The notes under the pieces were generated by a model. That model was not told the origin of the DNA and searched no databases. It saw only the letters and a list, made by a program, of their open reading frames with translations. DNA of 64,000 bases from Orychophragmus violaceus. Its lineage: Eukaryota; Streptophyta; Magnoliopsida; Brassicales; Brassicaceae. Both the position numbers and the translations under genes were made by a program. The DNA is taken from assembly GCA_030180135.1 (NCBI GenBank), contig CM058233.1:55076500-55140499 (forward strand). Direction: 5' to 3'. Positions 22,506-33,604 of this stretch are shown here, one piece after another (position 1 is the stretch's first letter; each line of letters starts with the position of its first letter).

Positions 22506-24000
22506 CGTACTCTCTCCCGAACCGATGCCAGGCACGACTTGGTATGACTGTATATTGTCATGTACTGTTTCTTCAGCTGTTGATATTCTTTGTATGGGTT
22601 TTTTGTTCTTGTCTCATACCTTTCGCAATTTTTAAATCGCCTAGTTTGTTTATGAATCTGACTGTTGGTTTGCTTATGACTTATGCTGATCTAAAGAGTT
22701 CGAGTCTCTGATGGTTAGGATATCAATCTTGTACATATTTCAGGTTTACTCGTGACAGAGGATCGAAATTGGTTCGGAAGATTACAAAAAAAAAATTACA
22801 AACAAATTTGATAAAGCATACTATAGCTGGTCACGTGTGCCTCGTGATAAAGCAGAAAGATTTTTCCTCGAGTTCGCTGTACAATTTTCTCTCCTATATA
22901 CCTTTCATATATACCTTGCATGTGTTGCTTTTACTAATGCTATGCTTATTCTATCTGTATTTTAGAAAACCCACCATTGGGATCCCTTGATAACAGGGAC
23001 AGTTCAACAGTATTTCAAGGAGATCTGTCAACGACGGTTGAAAAAAATGATTAGCACTGCGCGGAATAAACGAGAGCGACCCAAGTGGATCGGCGAGACT
23101 CTCTGGAAAACGATGACCGACTATTGGGAAACTGAAGAAGCAAAGGCTAAAAGAAAGACCTATGCCAGTTGTCGTTTGTCTGACCATGGAGGTCTCGGTC
23201 GTCACATCCATTTCTCAGGGCCCAAGTCATACCTAGAAATAAAGCTTGAAATGGCAAGTAACATTTATTATATATCTGTTGATCGAAAGCATTGCAACTA
23301 GAAATTTCTGTAAAAATCCTTGTTTGAGGTATAACACAGCAGGAAGAGGAATATGGAAGACCGGTTCATATTGGTGAGGTATTTGTCAGGACACATACAA
23401 AGGCAGATGGTACGTTTGTTGATCGGAAGGCAGAGGATATAGCTGCAACTTTCCAAAAGATCGTAGACGATAAGTTGTTAGATCTCAAAATAGAGACTTC
23501 AGAAGTTTCGAACGGTGCTGCTTCGAGACAACGGGAACTCTCACTATATGAATATGAGCACATCTTCCTTGAGGTAAAGTAATATTTTTCACAATTCACA
23601 TTTATAAAGTCAGGTCATGTTCTTTATTTAATTGTGTTTCGCGGATGTCTTTACTTATAACAGGCCACTGTGACAGATTGACGAGGAAATACTTATGAAG
23701 TTGGAAGCCTGAAAGAGTCTCTTTTGAGAGGCAAGCGCAAGCAGCCGGGAGACTCTTCAGGGTTTTTGGCCATACAAGAGCAATTGAAGGAAGCTCAACG
23801 TAAAATCGAAGAGCAGGCTGCCCGTGAAGCAGATCACGCGCGAGTTGCGAATGAGCAGAAGGAAAAGATCGAGTGACTTTCCTCTGTAGAAAAGTATCTG
23901 CGGGAAACTATCCGCATTTTCTTAACTTCCTTCAGACTAATATGCCAGCAGCCAACACAGACAGTCGTCCCACAACAAGTAGAACTTAACTCCATCTGCT
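22506..24000 (+). pseudogene. CACTA-2 TNP1-like gene, 3' part
   Basis: Resumes after Copia-1 with LSPEPMPGTTWYD. Likely exons then carry KLVRKITKK and FDKAYYSWSRVPRDKAERFF (22,745-22,880); THHWDPLITGTVQQYFKE to WIGETLWKTMTDYWETEEAK and GRHIHFSGPKSYLEI (22,970-23,260), the Transposase_24 core; VFVRTHTKADGTFVDRKAED (about 23,370-23,575); and a coiled coil EQLKEAQRKIEEQAAREA (about 23,765-23,880). A stop (TGA) falls within the last exon and another near its start, and exon 1 has a frameshift, so the protein is non-functional even without Copia-1. It probably bound the TAGTCG subterminal repeats. Confidence 0.8.
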
Positions 24001-24289
24001 GCATAGGTTTTGTCGCTCTGCCAATCGAACTTCATTTTTGGTGTATGATTTCGAAACTCCTTAATATTGGAGATTGCACATGTAGATAATTGTTTGTGTA
24101 TGTATGCAACGCAAAACTATCAAGGTTATCAATGTTTTCTTGAAGCAATTATCTTATACATTGCTTATATCATTCAAATTGAAGTATCACCAATTACCAT
24201 GTCGTAAATTTGACGAATGGAACAACACCAAATTCTTATTTTCATTCAAACTTAATAGTCGTCAATTAATGGTATCTGGATGTCCCGCG
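24001..24289. other. AT-rich 3' region of CACTA-2
   Basis: Downstream of the TNP1-like gene and before the subterminal repeat array. Probably the transcript 3' end. Nothing else is seen. Confidence 0.4.
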
Positions 24290-24861
24290 TAGTCGCTTCA
24301 TAGTAGCAGTCGTAAAAGTGTCACTGAAGAGTCACCAAAACGTCACCATAGTCTACGACTGAATCGTGACTATACTAGTCAGTCACATAACAGTCGCCAC
24401 ATAGTGGCAAATCATTACCATTATCGTATACGGATGTTCAGATTAGTTGCAGGATAGTAGTTAAAATGGTCGTAATTCAGTCGCTACATAGTGGCTAATA
24501 TTTACGACTACTTTCTGACTATACAATACAGTCACATATTAATCGCCCAGTGGTCACCTAATTTAACGACTATTTGATGACAACATTTCTACGACCGTAT
24601 ATGGACTCCCTCTATAGTCGCACAATTGTTGCTACCGTAGTCGCAGATTAGTCCCTATATCTTCCGACGACGATACCTTTATTTTACGATTACCTATGTT
24701 GGTCATATAAATAGTCGTAACTCGCCGACTAATAATACTATAAGATTTAGCGACTATGGATTGGCGACTACCATATTTAGTCGTATGTTTGTCGTAAAAC
24801 CCCGATTAACGACTATTCTGCGATTAAAAGTGCAGTCGTAAAACGTTGTTTTCTTGTAGTG
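24290..24861. repeat. CACTA-2 right terminal and subterminal repeats
   Basis: Dense array of AGTCGC, AGTCGTA and CGACTA words in both orientations, ending in the inverted terminus. It mirrors the array at 8,510-8,945 and uses the same motif, so the two ends belong to one element. Confidence 0.82.
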
Positions 24862-27036
24862 CTAGTAGAAAATTTTGCAGAGGAACGTGATGATCGTGGG
24901 ACTTTAATCCGCCAATTGTGGGTGGTTCCACTAAGACAAAACTGACAATGTTTGCAAAATATCCATCAGGTTCTTTGAATTGACTTAATCTCTTAGAGAA
25001 TCTCCTTTTCTCATCTTTTTCAGCGAATAGGATTCATAAGGTAAGTACGTTCTCTTCCCTTTTACCTAACTATGTAATTTCTTTCGAATCACCATATCTT
25101 CCAGATACATTCTTGATTTCACACCATATTTTGACTTAGCAATTTGCATCAGAATAGACATGATAGCATTAGAGACATTGTTCTCCACGTGCATCACATC
25201 AATGTTATGACGAACATGCATATCCTAAAACATAAGACAAATACTTGTTAGTTAGAAAAAAATGAATTGAAAGTATAATAGATTGTTAGTTACTATGTTG
25301 AGTTTAGACTGAATATTTACCTTCCAGTAAGGTAACTCTAAGAGGATGGATCGTTTCTTCTAACTCCAATGATCAATGTCTTCTTCGTACTCATCCTTTG
25401 AATTAACCTCATCTTCACACATAATTTTTCTTATTATCTTGCCATTCCTCTCTAGCGGCTTTCCAGAATCATTTTTGAAATCCTTTAGTGTCTCAAAAAT
25501 CTCTGATCCACTTGAATTCTACTTACAATGCCTTCCTCCTTCCTCAATTGTGTTGTCAAACCATTTTCTTCTTCTTCTTATGTAAGGATGCCCATGTCTC
25601 AGACTCTTTATGTTGCCTAAATACACATGCTTTCGACTGAAATTCGACCACCTAAAGGTTGTATCCTTTCTATATATGGTACATGCTTGTTTCCCTTTGA
25701 CTTTACACGCAACCAATGTCCCTAAGCCTGGATAATCACTAACAGTCCACAACAACATTTCCTTCAAAAATGAGTCATAAAAAAACAAGACCTTGATTCC
25801 ATAGATCCTTTAGGTATTCTATCAAATTTTCTATATAGACGTCGATGTTGTTGCTCGGTGCAGCTGATCCATGGATCAAATAAGTCAGAATTATGTTTTC
25901 TGCCTTCATACACATTGTTGGATGCATGATATAGTTGACTAATAACACCGGCCATGTGCTGCTTTGTGTTATAGATGGAGAAAGGATTCATCCCTTCTAT
26001 AGAAATTTCAAGGCGGAGGTTTCTTGGTTCATCAAAAAATTGTGGCCACTTATTCTTCACAGTGGACCAAGTTATAGAGTCCATTGAGTGCTTCATTATA
26101 CCGTCTGAAGTAGAATTTTTGAAATGCCAACATAAATCTTCAGCCATCCTTTTGATCTAAACATCCTCGTGAATCTGTTTTTGATTGGAAATTACCTTAG
26201 AACCTTAGCTAGAATCCATGTCCTCTCCTAACCAGTGTGCATATCCCTTTCCCATCTTGAAACACCACATCTTGGAAATTTTTTCATGTCCTTGTATTCC
26301 TTCCGGTAAAGTATACAATCGTTGGTGCATGTATGAATCTGATTATATCCAAAACCAAACACTTTCAAAATTTTCTTCTTCTCATTTTTTGTTCTCAGAA
26401 GGACATTCTCTCTCATAAGCATGTCATGAACTACCGACATAAGCTGATCGAAATAATTCTCAGACATTCCACTCTTCACTTTAGTGCAGTAGAGCGCCAT
26501 AATTGCTGAAACCATCGTGTAGTTGGGACACATGGAGTATAGTGGAGTTTCAGAATCTTCTAGTTTCTTCCCACACTCAAATTAATCATCACTGTTATGT
26601 CTTAACTTCATTGTGGCTATGGGGCTGTGAAACTTTACCATCAAAGAATGATGTTTTGAATGCATAAGCTTCACACTCAAAACTTGGATCATCAGATGGC
26701 TTATCAGTCTTTATATCCCCATTCTAAAACCAACTCTCCTTCCTCTTGTATCTCTGATCCATACTCTTAATAACTAAATTATCCATTAATGTATCTATCG
26801 GTTGATGGCACATGTTGCAGCAATCAATGCAGGGACACAAAATATCACTAGGATGACTCAATCTCAAAGCTGATGCTTTCACAAAAGTAGTTGCCCCTTC
26901 CTGATACTCAAGGCTAGCCCTGTAAGTAACATAAACTTCAAAGCTCAGTTCTCGAACACATATTTACTTAACAAACTAATGAAAAAAAAAAAAAAACATA
27001 AACATACCTTGGAAGCCAAACCCAAGACTTGTCCAT
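24862..27036 (-). pseudogene. CACTA-1 TNP2 transposase, 5' part
   Basis: TNP2 catalyses cut-and-paste transposition of En/Spm elements. The chosen start (27,036) gives MDKSWVWLPR, the usual opening of the transposase-associated domain. It is followed by an intron with clear GT (27,007) and AG (26,921-26,920) borders, then exon 2 with LSHPSDILCPCIDCCN. The Transposase_21 core follows: YNQIHTCTNDCILYRKEY (26,533-26,228); a block at 26,147-25,764; and LLWTVSDYPGLGTL and KWFDNTIEEGGR (25,788-25,519). Stops and frame changes are frequent. The gene is cut at the CTA target by CACTA-2 and resumes at 8,509. Confidence 0.85.
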
Positions 27037-27935
27037 TGTTACAACAAAACCAAAGCTCCAGAACCAAATTTACGTACAATACACCAATAATTTTCGTAGA
27101 TCAGACAGTGAAATATGTAAATCAAAAACCTCAAACTAGAAACTAAAACCACAGAAGAGAACATTGAGGAAGGAATGAGAAGCTCACAAGAAAATCATGT
27201 GTACTCCTTTGATGAATTTGGATATGGGAAGCTCTCTGCACATTAAGAAGAATCAATTATAGTTAGAACAAAATAATTTACCCTAAATCAATTAAGCTTA
27301 GTGAATATAAACTCTATATCGAAAACCCAAATAAAAGTAAGACCTTTAAGCATATATTAACAGACAAGAACCCCAAATCGATTTGAAATGGAATACCAAT
27401 TTTTAGAACCCTGAATTGATTCAAAATTGAAAACAAATTCAATAACCCTAAATCGACATATTGATTACCGAACAACTAAGCTACCAGTGTCAACTTCGTT
27501 CTTCATCTACAAGCAAGAATCCCTCGGAAACGAAAACGAGATTAGAGGTAAAAGAGATAATTTGAGAGGTGGAGAGGGTAGTCAAGAGTGTGAAAGAGGA
27601 TATTCAAGGATATAAGTTCTAAGTTTTTGACTTAGTAAGTTTTGTAAAACCTAGTTTTATTTTTAATGTTTTATTTTTGTCTCGAAGGCGGGCATGAAAT
27701 TTTATAATCCCGCTCTACATTTTTATAGCAATTTGTAATTAGTTATGCTATTAATCATCAACCGCGAAAACACTTAGCCCAAAAATTTGCATATTCAATA
27801 TATTTTTTTTTCCTAACTTATAGATAACGTTTTTATTAAATCAAACACTATATAAAAATCATGCTCATGTAAACGATAGCATAAACATAAAAACATTTTA
27901 CTCATATACTATTAAAACTAAATATTCATGTAGTG
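27037..27935 (-). other. CACTA-1 5' leader and terminal region
   Basis: Non-coding AT-rich sequence upstream of the TNP2 start, ending at the terminus CACTACATGAA (minus strand, 27,935). It would hold the transposase promoter and subterminal binding sites. No strong repeat array is visible, unlike CACTA-2. Confidence 0.55.
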
Positions 27936-28017
27936 CTTTCAAAGTATATAAGTGATATTTTCTTGTAGCTTGTTCGACGTGGCATGTCAACATGTCTCCT
28001 CTGATATTCCTCTATCA
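27936..28017 (-). repeat. 3' LTR of Ty3-1, proximal piece
   Basis: Starts with the second CTT copy (27,936-27,938) directly after the CACTA-1 terminus and runs to CTCTATCA. It aligns with 33,360-33,441 of the intact LTR, including the shared block CTCCTCTGATATTCCT. Confidence 0.85.
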
Positions 28018-28099
28018 AATACTCCCGCCCCAAATAACCTTGCCCTCAAGGTTTGAACAAGGGAAACCTATTTGAAAGATCATACAAGTATTCCTAGGG

Positions 28100-31000
28100 A
28101 GCTACTCTGCCTTATCGTTGAACCATCTTACTTTCCAACACACACTTTGGTTCCTTGATTAACACATCAGAGACTATTGATGGTAAATCCGTAGAAGTTT
28201 GATCAGAAACCCCTGCCTCTTTCAGATGAGATACGTGAAAAATAAGATGAATATGAGAATGGCGGAAGCTCCAGTGTATAAGCAATTGCACCACATTTGT
28301 CAAGAATCTTATACGGACCAAAGTACGTTGGAGTTTCTGATTGAAATGAAGGACCACTGATTTCTGACGTTAAGGCTGCAGTTTAGTATATATGTAATCA
28401 CCAGTCTAAAAATGACGATCCGTTCTATGTTCATTCGCAAACTGCTGCATTTTGTGTTGTGTACGTAAGAATTGAAACTTCAAGAGAAACAACATGTCCT
28501 CTCTATCTTGTAATCAACGTGTCACTACAGCCACATTCGACTCACCAGGAAAGTATAAAAAATGTTGGGGAGGAGGTTGTCCATAAACGGTCTCGTAAGA
28601 GGTAATGTTGATTGACGAATGGAAATTTGTGTTGTTCGAGAATTCTGCAAGAGGCAGCCGCTTGCTCCACAAATGCGGTCGTTCACCACACATATAACGC
28701 AAATAAGTCTCGAGGCACCGATTCACCACCTCTGTTTGGCCGTCACTTTGCGGATGATACACACTAGAGAGGTTTAAGGCTACAACTTGAAGACTGAATA
28801 ACTTTTTCCAAAAGTCACTGAGAAACCAAAAATCTCGATCACTGAAAATCGAATTCGGAAACCCATGTATCTTAAAAACATGATCCAGAAAAACCTGAGC
28901 AACCGAGGAAGCATAATAGGGATGAGCCAAGGCAATGAAATTGACTGTTTTACTCATTCTATCTACCACCACCAAAATCACAGATTTTTTCATAGGATAC
29001 TGGTAAGCCATCAATGAAGTCTAAAGAAATATCAGCCCACACATTTATTGGGATAAGAAAAGGTTGAATCAAGCCTGGTTAAGAAACAATGTAAGCTTGA
29101 ATATCCTGGAACATCTCTTCATGAGTACCCTCCTGCATCGGAGCAATATAACCACTGGAGTATTTTTTATCACACAATGCACTCTTATCGCGAACCACAA
29201 TCTTATTGCGAACCACAATCTTATTATTGCAACGCAAAATGTAACTATACAAAGAATAATGTTGTTTAGCAGATGGTTTCAACTTTAACTCTACAATCAA
29301 CATGTTAAGTAACATCATGTGCATATGAAGCCTGATTTTTTTTTCAGAAGATCACATCCAAAACAGACAAAACCATATGTAAAATCTAAGAATCATCAAC
29401 CCGAGACAGAGCATCAACTACTAAGTTCTCTGTGCCCTGATGGTATTGAATCTTGCAAACAATTTAGATAACCATTTTTGTTGAATATGGGTATCCAACC
29501 TTTGTTCTAACATGTACGTTGAGCTTCGCTGATCTGTTTTGATCACAAAATTACATGTTAGAAGATAGTGGCGCTAGTTTTGCACAACAAAACCACAACC
29601 AATAATTATTTTTCATAAATAGATATGTGGAGATGTTTCCCATCAAATGACGGCTAATGAAAGCCAAAGGGTGACCTTCTTGCATCAGTACAACTCATAC
29701 CCCTTGTCTACAAGCTTCAGTTTCAATAAAAAAAATGGCTAATCAAATTGTGGTAAAGCCATAATTGGAGCCATACACAAAGCCTTCTTAGACTTATCAA
29801 AAGCTTCTTGATCTTATGTTGACCAAATAAAGCAATCTTTCTTTGTTAAAGCAGTCAGCAGTCGAGCAATGGTTCCAAACTATTTAACAAACCTCTGATA
29901 TATAATAATCTAGTAATCCCAAAAATCCATGCAGTTGCTTTAAGTTACTAGGAACATGCCAATCAACTACTGCATTGATGTTAGTAGGATCTTTAGAAAC
30001 TCTTATAACCTCAATATAATGCCCAAATAGTCTAAAAAGCACACTTACTCCTTTTAGAAAACATATAGTTTGACTTCATCAACTCCAAGACTTTCTCAAG
30101 ATGATGGATATGAAGTTCCAAGGAAGAAATGTACACCAAAATATCATCAAAGAATATGAGAGCACACTGACGTAATAGTGTCTTGAATATATCATTCGTC
30201 CGTCTTTGAAAGGTTGTTGGAGTATTAGTAGGACCAAAGAGCATCACCATTATTCATAATGGGCACTATGAATCTTAAAGGTTGTTTTATGAACATCTTG
30301 AGGGTCCATACAAACCTGATGATAACAAGCATGCAAATCAATTTTGGATAGACTATAGAACCTCCCAACTCATCCATAAGGTCTTCAATCAATGGAATGA
30401 GAAATATGTCCTTAATTGTCATTCCATTCAAACTTCTGTAACTAACAAAAATGCGCCAAGAACCATCCTTCTTTTTTTACCAACACTACTGGAGATGCAT
30501 AAGGACTTAAAATTTCTTGAATAGTCCATGTCGTCAATAATTTTTGAACCATCTTCTCGATTTCATTCTTTTGATGTAATGCATATCGATAAGGCCTAAG
30601 GTTCACATGATTAACTCATTCCATAAGTGGAGTTTTATGATCATGATTATTCCTGAATGGATGCAAAACTTTAGGTTCATCAAACACATCAAAATACTTA
30701 TGTAGAAGATTATCAATGGCCGGATTAATCTCCATTGTTGAACATTGAACCTCCAGATTATAAAACTGCACTTGAGACTCCTCCTCTACAGTCAGAACCA
30801 GATCATGGATAACTGAATACCATATTCTCTCGCTTTATTCAACTTCATTGCTTTAACCTCTCTAACAGAACCAGTCTTGAGTCCATGCAAAAGAATCTTC
30901 TTATCACTCATCTTAAACTGCATTGTTAGCTTTTGAAAATCTCAAGTAATAGGTCCCCATTGAGCTAGCCACCAAAATCCCAACACCATATCAAAATCAC

Positions 31001-32960
31001 TGAGGGGTAGAACCATAAAATCAGCAGTAAAAGAGATACTCTGAAAAACCCACTGCAACTTATCAACTTTTGCTGTTACACCCATCTATCTTCCGTCAAC
31101 TACTTTGACTTTAGTTATACCCATAGGCAACAGTTTACACCCCAATTTATCAGCTATCTTTGGATCAGTAAAATTGTGTGTTGATGCTGAGTCAACTAGG
31201 ATGAGAAAAGATCATTTACCATGCATCTTTTTACACACATAGTTTGAAAACCAGAACTACCTTCCACTGTGTGAACAGAGATTTGAGCACAATTTCCTTA
31301 TATTCCATCTTCTCCTTGTTGTGTAACCATCTATATAAGATCCTATTCTTCCTCAAGTTCCATGGCAAAAAGCAGAGTTTTTTATATTTTAGATAATGTC
31401 CAAGTGTATATTTTTCATCGCATAAATAGCAAAGAACTTCTGCTCTACGACGACTCATCTCCTCTTGAGACAAAATGGTCTCGGTTTAGCCTCTTTAGGT
31501 TAGGCAATGCTGGAGGACTAGCTTTTGCTTCATATTCCTTCTTTACTAGTAATAATCCTTTGCCACCAACTGGCCCTTTAGATTTTTTCCATCCTTGATG
31601 AAATGGTTTCTTAGGATGAGCCTTTTCATACAATATTCCCAAAACGAGAGATTGTTTTATTGTTCTTGGATGGAACATACATATATGTATTTTTGTATCA
31701 GTATATAACCCTGCCAAATAAGCACTGACCAAATAATATTCAGGTAGCCTAACACGAGTTCTAGTCAGCTCGAATCTTCTATGATATTCGACAATACCAT
31801 CAGTTTCTTGTAGCTGTTTCAACTCAACAATCGGATCATCTAGCAACTCATCAAATCATTTGCAGTAGCAACTTATATGCAGGCCAATCATATATGAAGT
31901 TCTCTCCACACCCTGATTCCACAATAGATTGGTGCCAAGTTGCTGCAATATCATTGAAATGAATAAAAGCTAAACCAACTTTTAACTCAGATGGTATATG
32001 ATCCATCTTCTCCTTGCCGTGTAACCATCTCTATAAGATCATCTTCTTCCTCAAGTCCCATGGCAAAGAGCTGAGTTTTCTTATATTTCAAATAATATCC
32101 AGGTGTGTATTTTTCATCGTAAATAGTATAGAAGTTCTGCTCGATGACGACTCATCTCATGTTGAGACAAAATGGTCTCGGTTTAGTCTCTTTAGATTTA
32201 TCATGCAATGTTGGAGGACTAGCTTTTGGTTCATAGTCCTTCTTTACTAATAATAATCCCTTGCCACCAACTGATCCTTTAAATTTTTTACATCCTTGTT
32301 GAAATGGCTTCTTAGGATGAGCCTTTTCATACATTCTTTCCAACACGAGGAAATGTCTTATTGTTTTTGGCTGGAACATACAGATATGTATTTATGTATC
32401 AGTATATAATTTTGCCAAATAAGCACTGACCAAATAATATTCAGGTAGCCTGACACGAGTTCGAATTAGCTTGAATCTTCCATGATATTCGACAATACCA
32501 TCCGTTTCTTGTAGTTGTTTCAACTCAGCAATCGGATCATCTAGCAACTCATCAAATCATTTGCGGTAACAACTTATATGCAAGTCACTCGTATATGAGG
32601 TTCTCTCCACACTCTGATTCCACAATAAATTGGTGCCAAGTTGCTGCAATATCATTGAAATGAATAAAAGCTAAACCAACTTTTAACTCAGCTTGTATAT
32701 GATCCATCAATAAAAAATGTTCTACTTTGAATAACCATTCTTTCATTTTCAAACCACTAAACCTAGGAAAATCCAGTTTAGCTAACTGCATAATTCGAGA
32801 ACAGTGTTGTTTAGTACATGTTCTTCCTCTTCCAGGTCTCTGTTGATGAGGTTGAATCGACATAGATGTTGATAAGTGTAAAAGATATATCAGTGTTGCG
32901 ATCTTCACTCGTCGATGCCTAAACTTTTGGAAAAGCAACCCAATGGATCGCCTCAAACAA
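28100..32960 (-). pseudogene. Ty3-1 gag-pol remnant
   Basis: Decayed polyprotein of a Ty3-type element, read on the minus strand. A gag region (about 32,850-31,450) has a retrotransposon-gag core (KLDFPRFSG; a later block with RVRLPEYYLVSAYLAGL). A zinc-knuckle-like segment CYLCDEKYTLGH lies near 31,415. RT blocks are at 30,431-30,032, including a FFDDILVY catalytic box and a FGPTNTPTTFQ motif. The integrase core is at 29,014-28,514 (VVDRMSKTVNF, HPQSDGQTEVVNR). A C-terminal HPTFHVSQLK-like block is at 28,357-28,112 (here HLIFHVSHLKEA). The order RT before integrase is that of Ty3/gypsy. Stops and frameshifts separate every block, so no functional protein is possible. Confidence 0.85.
31309..32703 (-). 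repeat. Tandem duplication of a ~700-bp gag segment inside Ty3-1
   Basis: Two adjacent units, about 31,309-32,005 and 32,006-32,703, align along their whole length in the same orientation. Both contain the blocks ACAAAATGGTCTCGGTTTAG, TTGGTGCCAAGTTGCTGCAA and ATATGATCCATC. The join falls at GATCCATC. Many substitutions separate them, so the duplication is old. Confidence 0.8.
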
Positions 32961-33174
32961 CTCTGTGATACTCTGGTTAAGTTTCAAGTGAAGTTTATCG
33001 TTCTGAGCCGCAATATTTTGATCGATTTTCGAATGAAGTTTTTCATTTTGATATGAGATTTGGCCTTTGACTTCTTGACATTACAAGCCTAACGAAAGCT
33101 CAACCTCCTTTAACAATGTCTGCGACCTTGTCTCCGCGATGATTTCCGAAGAATTGTTTGTCGTTTAATACCTT

Positions 33175-33441
33175 TGATAAAGAATAAAATCGAATCACTC
33201 ATATAACAATTCAATTGACTGCAATCATACCAACGGCAATGAGAATCTCGATTGAAGAAGGATTCACGACGACTATGAACTACAAATCCAGAATCACAAT
33301 GAGAAAGAAATAAGAGAGTTTGTAAGAAAAAATCTAACTCAAAACTAAGAGTTTGACTTTCAACGTATGTAAGCAAGCGATTTTTGTTATAGCTTATCCG
33401 ACGTGGAATGTGGACGTTTCTCCTCTGATATTCCTATATCA
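33175..33441 (-). repeat. 5' LTR of Ty3-1
   Basis: 267 bp, TGATATAGG...TTATCA on the minus strand. It aligns with the reconstructed 3' LTR pieces at 3,566-3,779 and 27,936-28,017. The junction GAGTTTGACTTTCAACG here corresponds to the site where CACTA-1 entered the other LTR. Confidence 0.85.
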
Positions 33442-33446
33442 CTTTC

Positions 33447-33604
33447 TTCCTCCTTTCTCACGTGCTTGGTGTAAACTTTTGCTTCCCTATTACCGCAGTG
33501 GTGACTTCTCTCTATGGGGCATGTAAGACGCGGCGTTTCACTTTCTCTACAAACTATATCTTCTCACTTTCCATGTTAAATGAATAAAAATGATATATTC
33601 TTTT
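33447..33604. other. Short flank between Ty3-1 and the pectate lyase exons
   Basis: No exon of the pectate lyase could be recognised here. The gene's 5' half is absent from the window on this side, so a deletion or an unidentified insertion lies between it and Ty3-1. Confidence 0.4.

Larger units (their letters stand above)
8510..24861 (+). mobile_element. CACTA-2: CACTA transposon with captured host-gene cargo, nested in CACTA-1
   Basis: Left end CACAACAAGAAAACAACG (8,510) and right end CACTACAAGAAAACAACG (minus strand from 24,861) match at 17 of 18 bases. TSD CTA is at 8,507-8,509 and 24,862-24,864. Both ends carry dense TAGTCG/CGACTA subterminal repeats. Removing the element rejoins the TNP2 frame of CACTA-1. 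Contents: a plus-strand TNP1-like gene (14,270-24,000, split by Copia-1) and minus-strand cargo, namely two F-box-like genes and an RPA-like gene. No TNP2 is seen, so it would have depended on transposase from elsewhere. Without Copia-1 it is about 8.6 kb. Confidence 0.9.
3780..27935 (-). mobile_element. CACTA-1: En/Spm-type DNA transposon inserted in the Ty3-1 LTR
   Basis: Left end CAATACAGGAA (3,780) pairs with right end CACTACATGAA read on the minus strand from 27,935 (9 of 11 bases match). The 3-bp target duplication CTT flanks it (3,777-3,779 and 27,936-27,938). Removing the element and one CTT restores the Ty3-1 LTR. It carries a minus-strand TNP2 transposase (27,036 to about 7,030) and a downstream TNP1-like gene (about 6,860-5,180). 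CACTA-2 interrupts TNP2; without it CACTA-1 is about 7.8 kb. All coding is broken. Confidence 0.88.
3566..33441 (-). mobile_element. Ty3-1: minus-strand Ty3/gypsy LTR retrotransposon, split by nested CACTA elements
   Basis: The outermost shell of the left nest. The target duplication CTTTC is at 3,561-3,565 and 33,442-33,446. The 5' LTR (33,175-33,441) begins on the minus strand TGATATAGG. The 3' LTR begins TGATAGAGG (28,017) and is completed only after jumping over CACTA-1, at 3,779-3,566. Internal coding remnants (gag, zinc knuckle, RT, integrase, C-terminal chromodomain-like tail) lie in order on the minus strand between 32,960 and 28,100. A purine-rich tract (GGGGCGGGAG) precedes the 3' LTR. 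A weak primer-binding match (GGTATTAAACG) follows the 5' LTR. The LTRs differ by many substitutions and a roughly 29-bp indel, so this is an old insertion. Confidence 0.88.
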
